64,000 nucleotides of DNA, from contig NZ_JAMJWC010000001.1 in assembly GCF_023554555.1 (NCBI RefSeq), positions 1,240,001-1,304,000 on the forward strand, written 5' to 3'. Under the pieces are notes generated by a model. The model did not search any database and had not been told where the DNA came from. It saw only the letters and a list, made by a program, of their open reading frames with translations. The translations under genes and the position numbers were made by a program. Of the stretch, positions 18,133-26,819 are shown one piece after another (positions within the stretch are counted from its first letter, which is position 1; each line of letters begins with the position of its first letter). Source of the stretch: Sphingobacterium sp. lm-10. GTDB lineage: Bacteria > Bacteroidota > Bacteroidia > Sphingobacteriales > Sphingobacteriaceae.

Positions 18133-18265
18133 ATAATATTGCAGCTATAGTGAAAGTGGGATAATCATACAAAATACGGAACCTTCTCCAATTTTTTACT
18201 GACCTATTTATTAAATCGTATTTCAAAAAAAGAAAAATATCTACTAAGATTTAATACGATCAGTC

Positions 18266-18291
18266 GTTATAGTATCAATAACCACTATAAC
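18266..18291. repeat. Inverted repeat just before the FecR start
   Basis: GTTATAGT and ACTATAAC form perfect 8-bp arms with a 10-nt spacer, ending 5 nt before the FecR ATG at 18297. It could be an operator or an mRNA hairpin covering the ribosome binding region. The motif CTATAACC also resembles the repeated TATAAACC before the operon 2 sigma gene. Confidence 0.45.
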
Positions 18292-18296
18292 CACCT

Positions 18297-19493
18297 ATGG
18301 ATGCTACGGAAAAAATAGCCGAGCTTATCAAACGACATATCGAAGGCAAGCTTACGCCCGAAGAATCGGATGCATTAACACGTTGGCGACAGGATGATGC
18401 TGCCAACGAAGTCTTCTTCCAACAGGTTACGCAGGGCGAAGCGGTTTTTGCCGATGCGTTGCGCTGGATAGATATGGAGGATGAGGATGCCAAGCAGCAG
18501 CTTGAAAACATCAAGCAACGAACCCTCGGCAAGCTTCGTACCGCACAGCCGTTTCCGATGCGTCGCCGCTGGAGCTCGAGACTGATCTACCGGGGAGTCG
18601 CCGCCCTATTCCTTTGTGCATCCTTATTCGGCTACTTTCATTGGCGGCAGCATCCAACATGGTCCGAACCTATCGAAGCATCCAGCGTACTTCCCGGCAG
18701 CAATAAAGCCGAACTGCTCCTTTCCGATGGACAAAAGATCAACCTGCGTAGCGACAAAGATGGCATTATCCTCTCCGATGAGCTGAGCTATTCGGACGGC
18801 ACGCCCCTGCTTGCCATCGATAAGGCAAAGCTTGCACAAATGACAGCCAGTATTACTGTTCCTGTGGGCGGAAAATACAAAGTAACGCTAAGCGACGGCA
18901 CTCGTGTACATCTTAATGCACAGTCCAAATTAGTGTATCCACTCGTATTTAATCACGAGAAAAGACAAGTGAGTATAGCCGGTGAAGCCTACTTCGAGGT
19001 ATCGCAACAATATGAAAAAAACAGGCGGATACCCTTTGAGGTCAGCTCCAAAGATCAGGTCATCCGTGTCACGGGCACCAGCTTCAACGTTTCGGCGTAT
19101 GCCGATGACACGTATACATACACCACACTCGTGGAGGGCTCTGTAGAAATCGAGACTGCTACAGGCCGGCTATCGCTACGTCCTAACGAGCAGGCGTCGG
19201 TACGAGAGGGCAGTTTAAACAAGAAGTCTATAGACGTACAACAATACATTGCTTGGAAAGACAATACCTTTTTATTTTTTGAAACTGAACTCCGCGACTT
19301 GATGAAACAAGTGAGCCGGTGGTATGCCGTTGAGGTCAGCTATCCAAAGGATATACCTCCTACTTATTTCTATGGCGAGATTTCCCGCGAAAAGAACCTG
19401 GCCGAGGTACTGCGCATCTTAGAAAAGGCAGGTGTAAAATTTGAACTAAACAAAGAAGGCAGCCACGTGCGTCTTCAGGTTAAACATGACTAA
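18297..19493 (+). CDS. FecR-family anti-sigma factor (operon 2)
   Basis: A 398-residue single-pass regulator. The cytoplasmic part covers residues 1-98 and the membrane segment about 99-115. The periplasmic FecR domain contains GGKYKVTLSDGTRVHLNAQS, GEAYFEVSQ and VTGTSFNVSAY. A C-terminal STN-like module (LMKQVSRWYAVEVSYPKDI) should contact the receptor. Unlike operon 1, no sigma gene precedes it. The only candidate partner is the ECF sigma factor encoded after the operon at 25909. The short opening before susC (19494-19675) contains no gene. Confidence 0.93.
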   Translation: MDATEKIAELIKRHIEGKLTPEESDALTRWRQDDAANEVFFQQVTQGEAVFADALRWIDMEDEDAKQQLENIKQRTLGKLRTAQPFPMRRRWSSRLIYRGVAALFLCASLFGYFHWRQHPTWSEPIEASSVLPGSNKAELLLSDGQKINLRSDKDGIILSDELSYSDGTPLLAIDKAKLAQMTASITVPVGGKYKVTLSDGTRVHLNAQSKLVYPLVFNHEKRQVSIAGEAYFEVSQQYEKNRRIPFEVSSKDQVIRVTGTSFNVSAYADDTYTYTTLVEGSVEIETATGRLSLRPNEQASVREGSLNKKSIDVQQYIAWKDNTFLFFETELRDLMKQVSRWYAVEVSYPKDIPPTYFYGEISREKNLAEVLRILEKAGVKFELNKEGSHVRLQVKHD

Positions 19494-19675
19494 ATACAAA
19501 TCTACAAAACTATGAAAACATCTACCAAAAGCTATCCTACGTAGCGAAACGGCGGGGAGTAAAAAATTGACCGGGTTTCACACGCCTATGTTCAGTCCTA
19601 TTACTCACCTGTCGAGAAAAGCGCTACTAACCTAAATAAACCTTTATTCATCAACATCTATAATTGTACGAAAAT

Positions 19676-22600
19676 ATGATTTTTATACAACAGATCGATT
19701 GTGCTCAAAATACGGCCAGATCTAAAATTAAACGTTGGGTAATCATTATGAAGCTAACCATCTTTTTTACCGTTTTAAGTATTTTAAAATTGACCGCCAG
19801 TGGCTTTGCGCAGCAAATTTCTATCAAAGCTGCCAACACCCCACTGATAAATATTATGCAATCCGTACAGAAGCAGAGCGGCATGCCTTTTCTGCTTAGC
19901 GGCAAAGACATTGCTGGCGCCAAGCTTACGGCCGACATCAAGCAAGTACCGCTAGAAAAAGCACTCAACCTGCTGTTCGTTGACCAGCCCATCGCATGGG
20001 AAATTTCCGATGGTACCATCATCCTACGTCGGCAATCGGCAGCCGTAGCAGCCCCTGCAGTACCTGCCGAGAGGCAACAGCGCCGGATCAGTGGCACGGT
20101 GACCGATGAGCGTGGCGTCCCTATTCAAGGGGCATCCGTACAAGTTGCCGGCAGCAGCGTGGGCACCAATACCGACGAGCAGGGTAATTTTCAACTCACC
20201 CTGCCGAGCGGCGCGCAATCCGTGTTACAGGTTAGCTATGTAGGTTTCCTACGTGCTGAAGTGAATGTCGGCGATCAACAAACGTTGAAAATTACGCTGA
20301 AGGCTAGCTTGGGTGATCTGGATGAAGTGGTGGTTGTAGGCTACGGTACACAGAAGAAAAAACTAGTCACTGGTGCCACCATAGAAATCAAGGGTGAGGA
20401 TCTGGAAAGACTAAGTACACCGAGCATTTTGGAGGCGATGCAGAGCCAATCTCCCGGAGTACAGATCACGCAAAACTCCGGTATGCCCGGCGAAAGTTTT
20501 AAAGTCACCATCCGCGGTTTGGGTACGATCAACAATTCTTCCCCACTTTACGTGATCGACGGGATTCCCGGTGGCGACATCAACACATTAAATCCTTCCG
20601 ATATCGAGCGTATCGACGTACTCAAGGATGCCGCCTCGGCCGCCATTTATGGGTCGCGTGCCGCCAATGGTGTAGTGCTTGTCACCACCAAGCAAGGCCG
20701 CGATGGCAAACTTTCGCTGCACCTCGACAGCTATGCCGGTTTTCAAAACGTCTATAAAATGCCCTCGCTATTAACGGCAAGAGAATATATGACCATCCAG
20801 GATGAGCGACGCTTTAATGAAGGCGCAGCGCCCTTCAACTGGGAGCAGCTTATTCCGAAACAGTACGAGCAAATTATGAACGGCAGCTGGAACGGGACAG
20901 ACTGGATGAGAGAGATCCAAAATGAAAATGCTTTGCTACAAAACACTTCGCTCAATATGATGGGCGGCAATGAGCAGTCCCGCTTTTCGATGGGTTACTC
21001 CATCACCAACCGCGACGGTATCCTCGGTGCTCCGGTACAGCCCGATTTTCAGCGGCAAACCGCACGCCTTAACTCGGAGCACATCCTGCTTAAGAATGAT
21101 GACTTCGATATCATTAAATTTGGCGAAAACCTTAACTACTCTTACACAAAACGTTCGGGCATCGGCATCGGCAACATTTATTGGAACGATATCCATAATA
21201 TGCTGGTGGGCAATCCACTCCTGCCAATCCGTAACGCCAACGGTGGCTACTACGATCAGGCCAGCAAGGTGGCCGATGGTTGGGCGCTAGATGGCGCTAC
21301 TGCCAATCCGGTGGCCGACATGGATTACCGCCGCGGACAGAACCTCAGCAAGAACCACGCGCTATCGATCAACGCCTACGTGGAGGTACAACCGATCAAA
21401 GATCTAATCTTTCGATCTAACTTCGGTTATCGGCTTACGGCCTCTTCCTACCGCCAGTATACCCCAGCGTTCGAGTTGTCGACCACCACGGTCAACGCCA
21501 TAGACGATATTTCCCAAAATCAGGATCTCGGGTACAAGTTTCTCTGGGAAAACACCTTGAGCTATAAGATTCAACCTTTCACAGATCATCAGTTAGATAT
21601 GGTGATAGGACAGTCTATCGAGAAAAATGGTCTGGGTGAAGGGATAGGTGCTGCAACGGCCAACTCCTCCTTCCCTGGGCAGTGGGACAAAGCCTGGTTG
21701 GGCAACGGGCAGGGCTATGACGGCTTTGTACCTACTGTAAGCGGCGCGCATTGGCCCGAGTTCAACATTGCTTCGTACTTTGGTCGACTCAATTACAACA
21801 TCAGAGAAACCTACCTCGCGTCGTTTGTGCTGCGCGCCGATGGCTCGTCCAACTTCGCACCCGGCCATCGTTGGGGTTACTTCCCCTCCGCTTCATTAGG
21901 CTGGGTAGCCAGCAATGAGGCATTCCTGCAGGATCAGTCCTGGCTGAATTTCTTAAAATTTCGCGGAAGCTGGGGCCAGAATGGAAATGCGGACATCCTG
22001 CCGTTCCAATATTTAGCCACCGTAGCCATCGATACCCGAAACGGCTATTACTTCGGCAACAGCAAAAGTACCCTGCTCCGCGGTGCTTATCCCGAGATTC
22101 TACCCAATCCAAACGTGAGCTGGGAAACTTCGGAGCAGCTGAATATCGGTTTGGATTCGCGCTTTGTGAACAACAGGCTATCTGTAGTTTTGGACTGGTA
22201 CCGCAAATCCACGATCGACTGGCTGGTTCAGGCACCAATTTTGGCGATTTATGGTACCCAAGCGCCATTTATCAATGGGGGTGACATCGTGAATAAGGGC
22301 TTCGAAGTGGGCGTCAACTGGAACGATACCAAAGGTGAGTTTCGTTATGGCATCGGCATCAACGGTGCGTACAACAAAAACGAGGTTACGCGCATCGCAA
22401 ACAGCGAGGGCATTATCCATGGTAATCCTGATGTGTTGAGTCAGGGTACCAAAGAGATGTACCGCGCACAGGTGGGCTACCCGATCGGCTATTTCTACGG
22501 CTTTAAAACCGACGGCATCTTTCAAACACAGGAACAGATCGATGCCGTGCGTGCATCAGGACATGGCGTTCTTCCTGGCGCCCAGCCGGGAGATGTATTC

Positions 22601-23158
22601 TTCCGTGATATCAATGGGGACGGTGCAATTACCGACGATGATCGCATGATGATCGGTAATCCGCATCCTGCTTTCAGCGGTGGATTAAATCTGACATTCG
22701 GTTATAGAGGTATTGACCTGGCCGTCACCGCTATCGGTTCTTTCGGCCACCAAATCGCGAAGTCATACCGTTCGTTTGCCGATAGCCCGTTGCAAAACTA
22801 CACCACGGAAGTCTTCGGGCGTTGGCACGGGGAAGGCACATCGAATCGCTTGCCCCGCTTAACCAGCGGAAGCCATACCAATAACCAGTATATCTCCGAC
22901 ATCTACATCGAAAATGGGGACTTCGTCAAAATCCAGAATATCACGCTGGGGTATGATCTCAAGCAAATCTGGAAAAAGGCACCTTTTAGCCAAACACGGA
23001 TTTATGCCACCGTGCAGAACCTATTTACCTTCACCAACTATAGCGGCATGGATCCAGAGATCGGATACGGCTATGATCAGCCATGGGTGAATGGTATTGA
23101 CCTAGGCTTCTACCCACAACCACGTACTGTAATGTTTGGTATGAACCTTAAATTCTAA
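19676..23158 (+). CDS. SusC/RagA TonB-dependent receptor (operon 2)
   Basis: About 1160 residues. The frame opens at TTG 19664; I use the first ATG, 19676, while ATG 19748, right before the hydrophobic signal LTIFFTVLSILKLTASGFA, remains possible. After the signal come an STN domain (ISIKAANTPLINIMQSVQKQ), a carboxypeptidase-like beta domain (ISGTVTDERGVPIQGASVQV), the plug (LDEVVVVGYGTQKKK, DAASAAIYGSRAANGVVLV) and the barrel. The STN domain ties it to FecR signalling. Its stop overlaps the susD start by one base (TAATG). The substrate is unknown; the operon carries no degradative enzyme. Confidence 0.95.
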   Translation: MIFIQQIDCAQNTARSKIKRWVIIMKLTIFFTVLSILKLTASGFAQQISIKAANTPLINIMQSVQKQSGMPFLLSGKDIAGAKLTADIKQVPLEKALNLLFVDQPIAWEISDGTIILRRQSAAVAAPAVPAERQQRRISGTVTDERGVPIQGASVQVAGSSVGTNTDEQGNFQLTLPSGAQSVLQVSYVGFLRAEVNVGDQQTLKITLKASLGDLDEVVVVGYGTQKKKLVTGATIEIKGEDLERLSTPSILEAMQSQSPGVQITQNSGMPGESFKVTIRGLGTINNSSPLYVIDGIPGGDINTLNPSDIERIDVLKDAASAAIYGSRAANGVVLVTTKQGRDGKLSLHLDSYAGFQNVYKMPSLLTAREYMTIQDERRFNEGAAPFNWEQLIPKQYEQIMNGSWNGTDWMREIQNENALLQNTSLNMMGGNEQSRFSMGYSITNRDGILGAPVQPDFQRQTARLNSEHILLKNDDFDIIKFGENLNYSYTKRSGIGIGNIYWNDIHNMLVGNPLLPIRNANGGYYDQASKVADGWALDGATANPVADMDYRRGQNLSKNHALSINAYVEVQPIKDLIFRSNFGYRLTASSYRQYTPAFELSTTTVNAIDDISQNQDLGYKFLWENTLSYKIQPFTDHQLDMVIGQSIEKNGLGEGIGAATANSSFPGQWDKAWLGNGQGYDGFVPTVSGAHWPEFNIASYFGRLNYNIRETYLASFVLRADGSSNFAPGHRWGYFPSASLGWVASNEAFLQDQSWLNFLKFRGSWGQNGNADILPFQYLATVAIDTRNGYYFGNSKSTLLRGAYPEILPNPNVSWETSEQLNIGLDSRFVNNRLSVVLDWYRKSTIDWLVQAPILAIYGTQAPFINGGDIVNKGFEVGVNWNDTKGEFRYGIGINGAYNKNEVTRIANSEGIIHGNPDVLSQGTKEMYRAQVGYPIGYFYGFKTDGIFQTQEQIDAVRASGHGVLPGAQPGDVFFRDINGDGAITDDDRMMIGNPHPAFSGGLNLTFGYRGIDLAVTAIGSFGHQIAKSYRSFADSPLQNYTTEVFGRWHGEGTSNRLPRLTSGSHTNNQYISDIYIENGDFVKIQNITLGYDLKQIWKKAPFSQTRIYATVQNLFTFTNYSGMDPEIGYGYDQPWVNGIDLGFYPQPRTVMFGMNLKF

Positions 23159-24858
23159 TGAAAGACATGAAAAAGACCCTACTCATCGTACTCGCTTTAG
23201 GACTATTGAGCTCCTGCGACAAGTTTCTGGATACAGAAAGCTACGATAAAAAGAATACCGGAAACTTTCCCGTTACCGTGGCCGACGCCAATAGCATGCT
23301 CGTGGGTATCTATTCCAGCCTGAATGCCGCCATCTCCAATGTACAGCACTCCCATTTCTATATGGCCGAGCTGGCCTCCGACGATCGCTTTGGTGGCGGA
23401 GGTGAAAATGACCGCGACATGCAAGGACTCGATCACCTCATGAATACGCAACCCGATCGCTTTTTGACCTTCTGGACCGCGCGCTACCAAGGTATTTTTC
23501 GCGCGAATACCGCGCTGGAGACATTGGATCAGGTCTCTGGCTGGGCCAACGACGCACAGAAAAACCAAGTGCTGGGCGAAGTGTACTTCCTCCGGGCGCT
23601 CTATTACTTTGAGCTATCTCAACTTTTTGGCGAGGTACCCTTGGTCAGTAGCACCGACGTGACCAACCTGCCCAAGGCTCCGGCCGATGAAACGTACGCA
23701 CTCATTGCCGACGATCTTCAAAAAGCAATCAGCCTGATGCCTGCGAATCCCTATACCAGCGTAGCTTCGGGTCATGCCACGAAATGGGCTGCGCAAGCGC
23801 TGCTGGCACGAGTATACTTGTTCTACACCGGCTATTACAACAAAAGCGAGCTACCTCTGGCCTCCGGCGGCAGCATCACCAAAGCTCAGGTGCAGCAGGG
23901 ATTGGAAGAATGTATTGCCAACAGCGGACACGATTTGGTAGCCGATTTCCGGAACCTATGGCCTTACTCCAACGAGTTTACCAAGAAGGATTACCCGTAC
24001 GCCCAGGACAATAACCTGAGTTATGCTGGCGATGGCAACAGAGAAACCGTATTCGCGGTCAAATTTGGTACGCTGGTCGACTGGGGTGATCAATATATGT
24101 TGGGTTATTCCAATCAGCTTAACCTGCATTTCAGCCTGCGTTCCAATAATGGGCAGGCAGGCACCTTCCCTTTCGGACAGGGCTGGGGTGCCGGTCCGGT
24201 CAATACTAGTCTGTGGAATGAGTGGCGCCAGGCCGAGCCTACCGATGTACGCCGCGCGGGATCAATTATCAATGTAGCGACCGATGTAGATAGCTATATC
24301 TTCGGCGCCGACAATCAAATGGAAGAAACCGGCTTTTGGCAGAAGAAATATATCGCCATCACGGCCTACGATGGCGGCAGGCTAATCCCTTCCTACGCGA
24401 TCTTGGCCGATGCCGCAGCCGCGGAATACCAATTGGCCCATACACAGGATCTGGTATTGATTCGCTTTGCAGATGTGCTTTTGATGCACGCAGAGCTTTC
24501 CGAAAGCAACACCAACCTGAACCGGGTACGTGCGCGCGCCAATCTGGCTCCTATAGGCTACTCACTAGCGGCCCTCAAACGCGAGCGCCGGTGGGAGCTT
24601 TCGTTTGAAGGATTGCGCTATTTCGATTTGATGCGCTGGCAAGAAGCAGGCACATCGCTCGGCCGCCAAGAAGGTGTATCCATCCGCAACAAAGGAATCG
24701 ATACGCAAATGCGCGGTTTTGGAGGCGGATACCGGGCACGTTATGAGGCTACAGGTGGCTTCTGGCCTATTCCTACCTCGCAGATCGCACTCTCCAATGG
24801 CGTGCTTACGCAAAACAAAGGTTGGGGCGAGTCTACACATGAATTTCCAGGTTGGTAA
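23158..24858 (+). CDS. SusD/RagB lipoprotein (operon 2)
   Basis: A 566-residue surface lipoprotein. Lipobox LSSC follows a short signal peptide. The TPR-like helical core (VYFLRALYYFELSQLFGEVP, KWAAQALLARVYLFYTGYY) and the C-terminal SusD block (LVLIRFADVLLMHAEL, RRWELSFEGLRYFDLMRWQ, FWPIPTSQI) are all present. It is about 110 residues longer than the operon 1 SusD, so the two systems probably bind different ligands. The start codon overlaps the susC stop, which implies translational coupling. Confidence 0.94.
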   Translation: MKDMKKTLLIVLALGLLSSCDKFLDTESYDKKNTGNFPVTVADANSMLVGIYSSLNAAISNVQHSHFYMAELASDDRFGGGGENDRDMQGLDHLMNTQPDRFLTFWTARYQGIFRANTALETLDQVSGWANDAQKNQVLGEVYFLRALYYFELSQLFGEVPLVSSTDVTNLPKAPADETYALIADDLQKAISLMPANPYTSVASGHATKWAAQALLARVYLFYTGYYNKSELPLASGGSITKAQVQQGLEECIANSGHDLVADFRNLWPYSNEFTKKDYPYAQDNNLSYAGDGNRETVFAVKFGTLVDWGDQYMLGYSNQLNLHFSLRSNNGQAGTFPFGQGWGAGPVNTSLWNEWRQAEPTDVRRAGSIINVATDVDSYIFGADNQMEETGFWQKKYIAITAYDGGRLIPSYAILADAAAAEYQLAHTQDLVLIRFADVLLMHAELSESNTNLNRVRARANLAPIGYSLAALKRERRWELSFEGLRYFDLMRWQEAGTSLGRQEGVSIRNKGIDTQMRGFGGGYRARYEATGGFWPIPTSQIALSNGVLTQNKGWGESTHEFPGW

Positions 24859-24876
24859 TCTTTTAGAAAACACATT

Positions 24877-25707
24877 ATGAAAAAATTATGGTATACCCTC
24901 TGTATTTGTCTTCCCCTGCTCATGGCAGGTTGTGAGGCAATTGAAGACAGAATGGATTTGGGATCGGCCATTAGCGCCGAACAATTACAACTCACTGCTA
25001 CTCCCGTCGTTGTCGACGGTAAGAAAAGCAACAAGGTCGTGTTAGACAACAAAAGTCCGGTACTTTCGTCCTGGGACTATGGCGTGGGGCTTACACAGCG
25101 CAAGACCGATACGGTGTTGCTGGTATCTACTGGCGACAATGAGATCATTTTCACCGGCTTGAATCCTGATGGCAGCAAGATTACCAAGTCGCTGCAAGTC
25201 ACGGTGGATGAATTAACTTTTCCCGTTCCACTGGAATGGGGCATGCTCACCGGCGGAGCCGAGAAAAACTGGGTTTGGGACAACAGTAAACCGGCAGTTT
25301 GGGGCAATGGTGGCTACATGGGCAACAATGCTCCCGCGTGGTGGACCTTGAGAGAAGCTGATATTAATGGGCAGGCTGCTGGAGAAGGAACAGGCGCAAA
25401 AATGGAATTTGCCTTGCGCGGTGCCAGGCTCTCCAAAATCAAATCGAACGGACAAACGGAAGTTGGCTCCTTCTCTTTTGATATGACCAAAAAAGTAACG
25501 CTCGACGATGGTACCGTTTGGGCCAAAGGTAAATTAACCACCAAAGGAGTTACCGTTCTTTGCGGAATATCACCTAACGAAGGGAACGCACCCGTATACG
25601 AGTACGATATCCTGCTCATCAATGATACGGAAATGGTGCTATCCTATGCCGAGCCAGGCGCCGGTGCATGGGGTACCGCCTGGTTTTGGGTATTCCGCGC
25701 AGAATAA
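24877..25707 (+). CDS. SusCD-linked surface lipoprotein
   Basis: A 276-residue lipoprotein with lipobox LMAGC at residues 15-19. Residues about 35-110 look like an immunoglobulin-like or PKD-type beta domain. Residues about 125-275 form a second beta-rich domain starting at KNWVWDNSKPAVWGNGGYM, which contains many tryptophans and glycines, typical of carbohydrate-binding surface proteins in SusE/SusF positions. It follows susD by 18 bp and precedes the operon terminator. I infer a third cell-surface ligand-binding component; the family name is not certain. Confidence 0.8.
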   Translation: MKKLWYTLCICLPLLMAGCEAIEDRMDLGSAISAEQLQLTATPVVVDGKKSNKVVLDNKSPVLSSWDYGVGLTQRKTDTVLLVSTGDNEIIFTGLNPDGSKITKSLQVTVDELTFPVPLEWGMLTGGAEKNWVWDNSKPAVWGNGGYMGNNAPAWWTLREADINGQAAGEGTGAKMEFALRGARLSKIKSNGQTEVGSFSFDMTKKVTLDDGTVWAKGKLTTKGVTVLCGISPNEGNAPVYEYDILLINDTEMVLSYAEPGAGAWGTAWFWVFRAE

Positions 25708-25735
25708 GCAACGCGCACCAACGCTACATATTAAG

Positions 25736-25763
25736 ACGCCTGGCCGAAAGACCAGGCGTTTTT
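25736..25763 (+). terminator. Terminator of uptake operon 2
   Basis: ACGCCTGG and CCAGGCGT form 8-bp arms around an 8-nt loop and run straight into a T tract. It begins 28 bp after the lipoprotein stop, separating the uptake genes from the sigma gene. Confidence 0.9.
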
Positions 25764-25854
25764 CTTTCCAGATGCAAGAAAAAGCCGTTTCCAATACGCG
25801 TGCTTAGATGTAAAAAAATCAGCAAAAGCACTTTTAATTGTATACAATTTACAG

Positions 25855-25898
25855 TAGATTTGGGTATAAACCTATGTAGTATAAACCTGCTATAAACC
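25855..25898 (+). promoter_or_regulatory. -7 box and three TATAAACC repeats before sigma gene
   Basis: TAGATTTG at 25855-25862 is a perfect -7 box, but no TTG stands at the usual distance upstream. TATAAACC follows at 25865-25872, 25880-25887 and 25891-25898, ending 10 nt before the sigma start. The repeats may be binding sites in the transcribed leader or an accident of a short tandem expansion. Confidence 0.45.
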
Positions 25899-25908
25899 AT
25901 CTACCGGT

Positions 25909-26508
25909 ATGGACAAGTTTGACAAACAGATTGTTGATTTGCAACAAGGCAAAGAAACATCACTGTGTTTCTTTATGGATGAGTATGCCGCTGCGCTGCA
26001 GTTTTTTGCCTTCAAAATGATCGGACATAAGGAAGCTAGCGCAGAAATTGTTTCCGACTCATTCGTGAAACTATGGGATCGACGCACCCATTTCCACGAG
26101 GCATACAGCATAAAATCCTTTCTATACCTGATTACCCGAAATGCATGTTTGGACCACCTGAAGGAGAGCAGAAATAAATATGCCCACGAGGAGACTTTTC
26201 TCGAGGATCTAGTGGCTTCCGATAGCGACATTCTTAAAAAGATTATTTACAACGAACTGATAGAGCTTATCGTTCTTGAGATCAAAAAACTACCTAAACA
26301 GCAAGCCAAGGTATTTCAGCTAGCGATGATGGAAGGACGCAATACGCAAGAGATATGCGATGAGTTGCAGACTAGTGCAAGCACCGTGTATTTCGCCCGC
26401 TCCAAAGCCATTGCCGCACTGAAAAAAGTATTCGAACAGAAGAACCTTTCCATGCACTATATTTTTTTATTGCCAATTGTTGCAGCAGAAGGCTTTTTTA
26501 TTGGATAA
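25909..26508 (+). CDS. ECF RNA polymerase sigma factor (operon 2)
   Basis: A 199-residue ECF sigma factor. Region 2 spans FMDEYAAALQFFAFKMIGHK to SDSFVKLWDRR. Region 4 is LPKQQAKVFQLAMMEGRNTQ plus EICDELQTSASTVYFARSKA. Like the operon 1 sigma factor it ends in a hydrophobic tail (YIFLLPIVAAEGFFIG). It is set apart from the uptake genes by a terminator. With FecR at 18297 lacking an upstream sigma gene, it is the likely partner of that FecR. Alternatively it serves a locus elsewhere. Confidence 0.92.
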   Translation: MDKFDKQIVDLQQGKETSLCFFMDEYAAALQFFAFKMIGHKEASAEIVSDSFVKLWDRRTHFHEAYSIKSFLYLITRNACLDHLKESRNKYAHEETFLEDLVASDSDILKKIIYNELIELIVLEIKKLPKQQAKVFQLAMMEGRNTQEICDELQTSASTVYFARSKAIAALKKVFEQKNLSMHYIFLLPIVAAEGFFIG

Positions 26509-26819
26509 CGATTTCTATAGGACGCCAGTGGTAAATGCGATCGCTGTGCTGTATGCATAGCTGGATGAAAGAGTAAGGCTCTATACCATCCTGCATATCG
26601 GCAATCTCTGTAGGAAATTAATGATATGCTAGTAGGGTATTTAAGGAAAAAGCAGCGTCTCAGCAGAAGATTTAATGTCACGAAGGTACTGATAGATCAA
26701 TACTACCATTCGATAAACTCTAAAATTGCAATTTATTAATATCATTATTCCCAACTATATGCACAGCTATTTTTTGTAAGTGTTTTTAAGATTATCTTTA
26801 CAGACTATATCTACCTCAA
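26509..26819. other. Intergenic region without recognised gene
   Basis: 311 bp between the sigma gene and the sensor kinase gene. A weak promoter-like pair (TTTTTG near 26771, TATCTTTA at 26793) may drive the kinase. Nothing else was recognised. Confidence 0.4.

Noticed and set aside
19512..19544. Ten-codon ORF before the operon 2 susC
   Set aside because: Out of frame with susC, too short, and without informative residues.
11961..25622. Many 60-155-codon antisense ORFs inside the susC, susD and fecR genes
   Set aside because: They lie opposite strongly coding frames and have no recognisable domains; expected from the higher GC content there.
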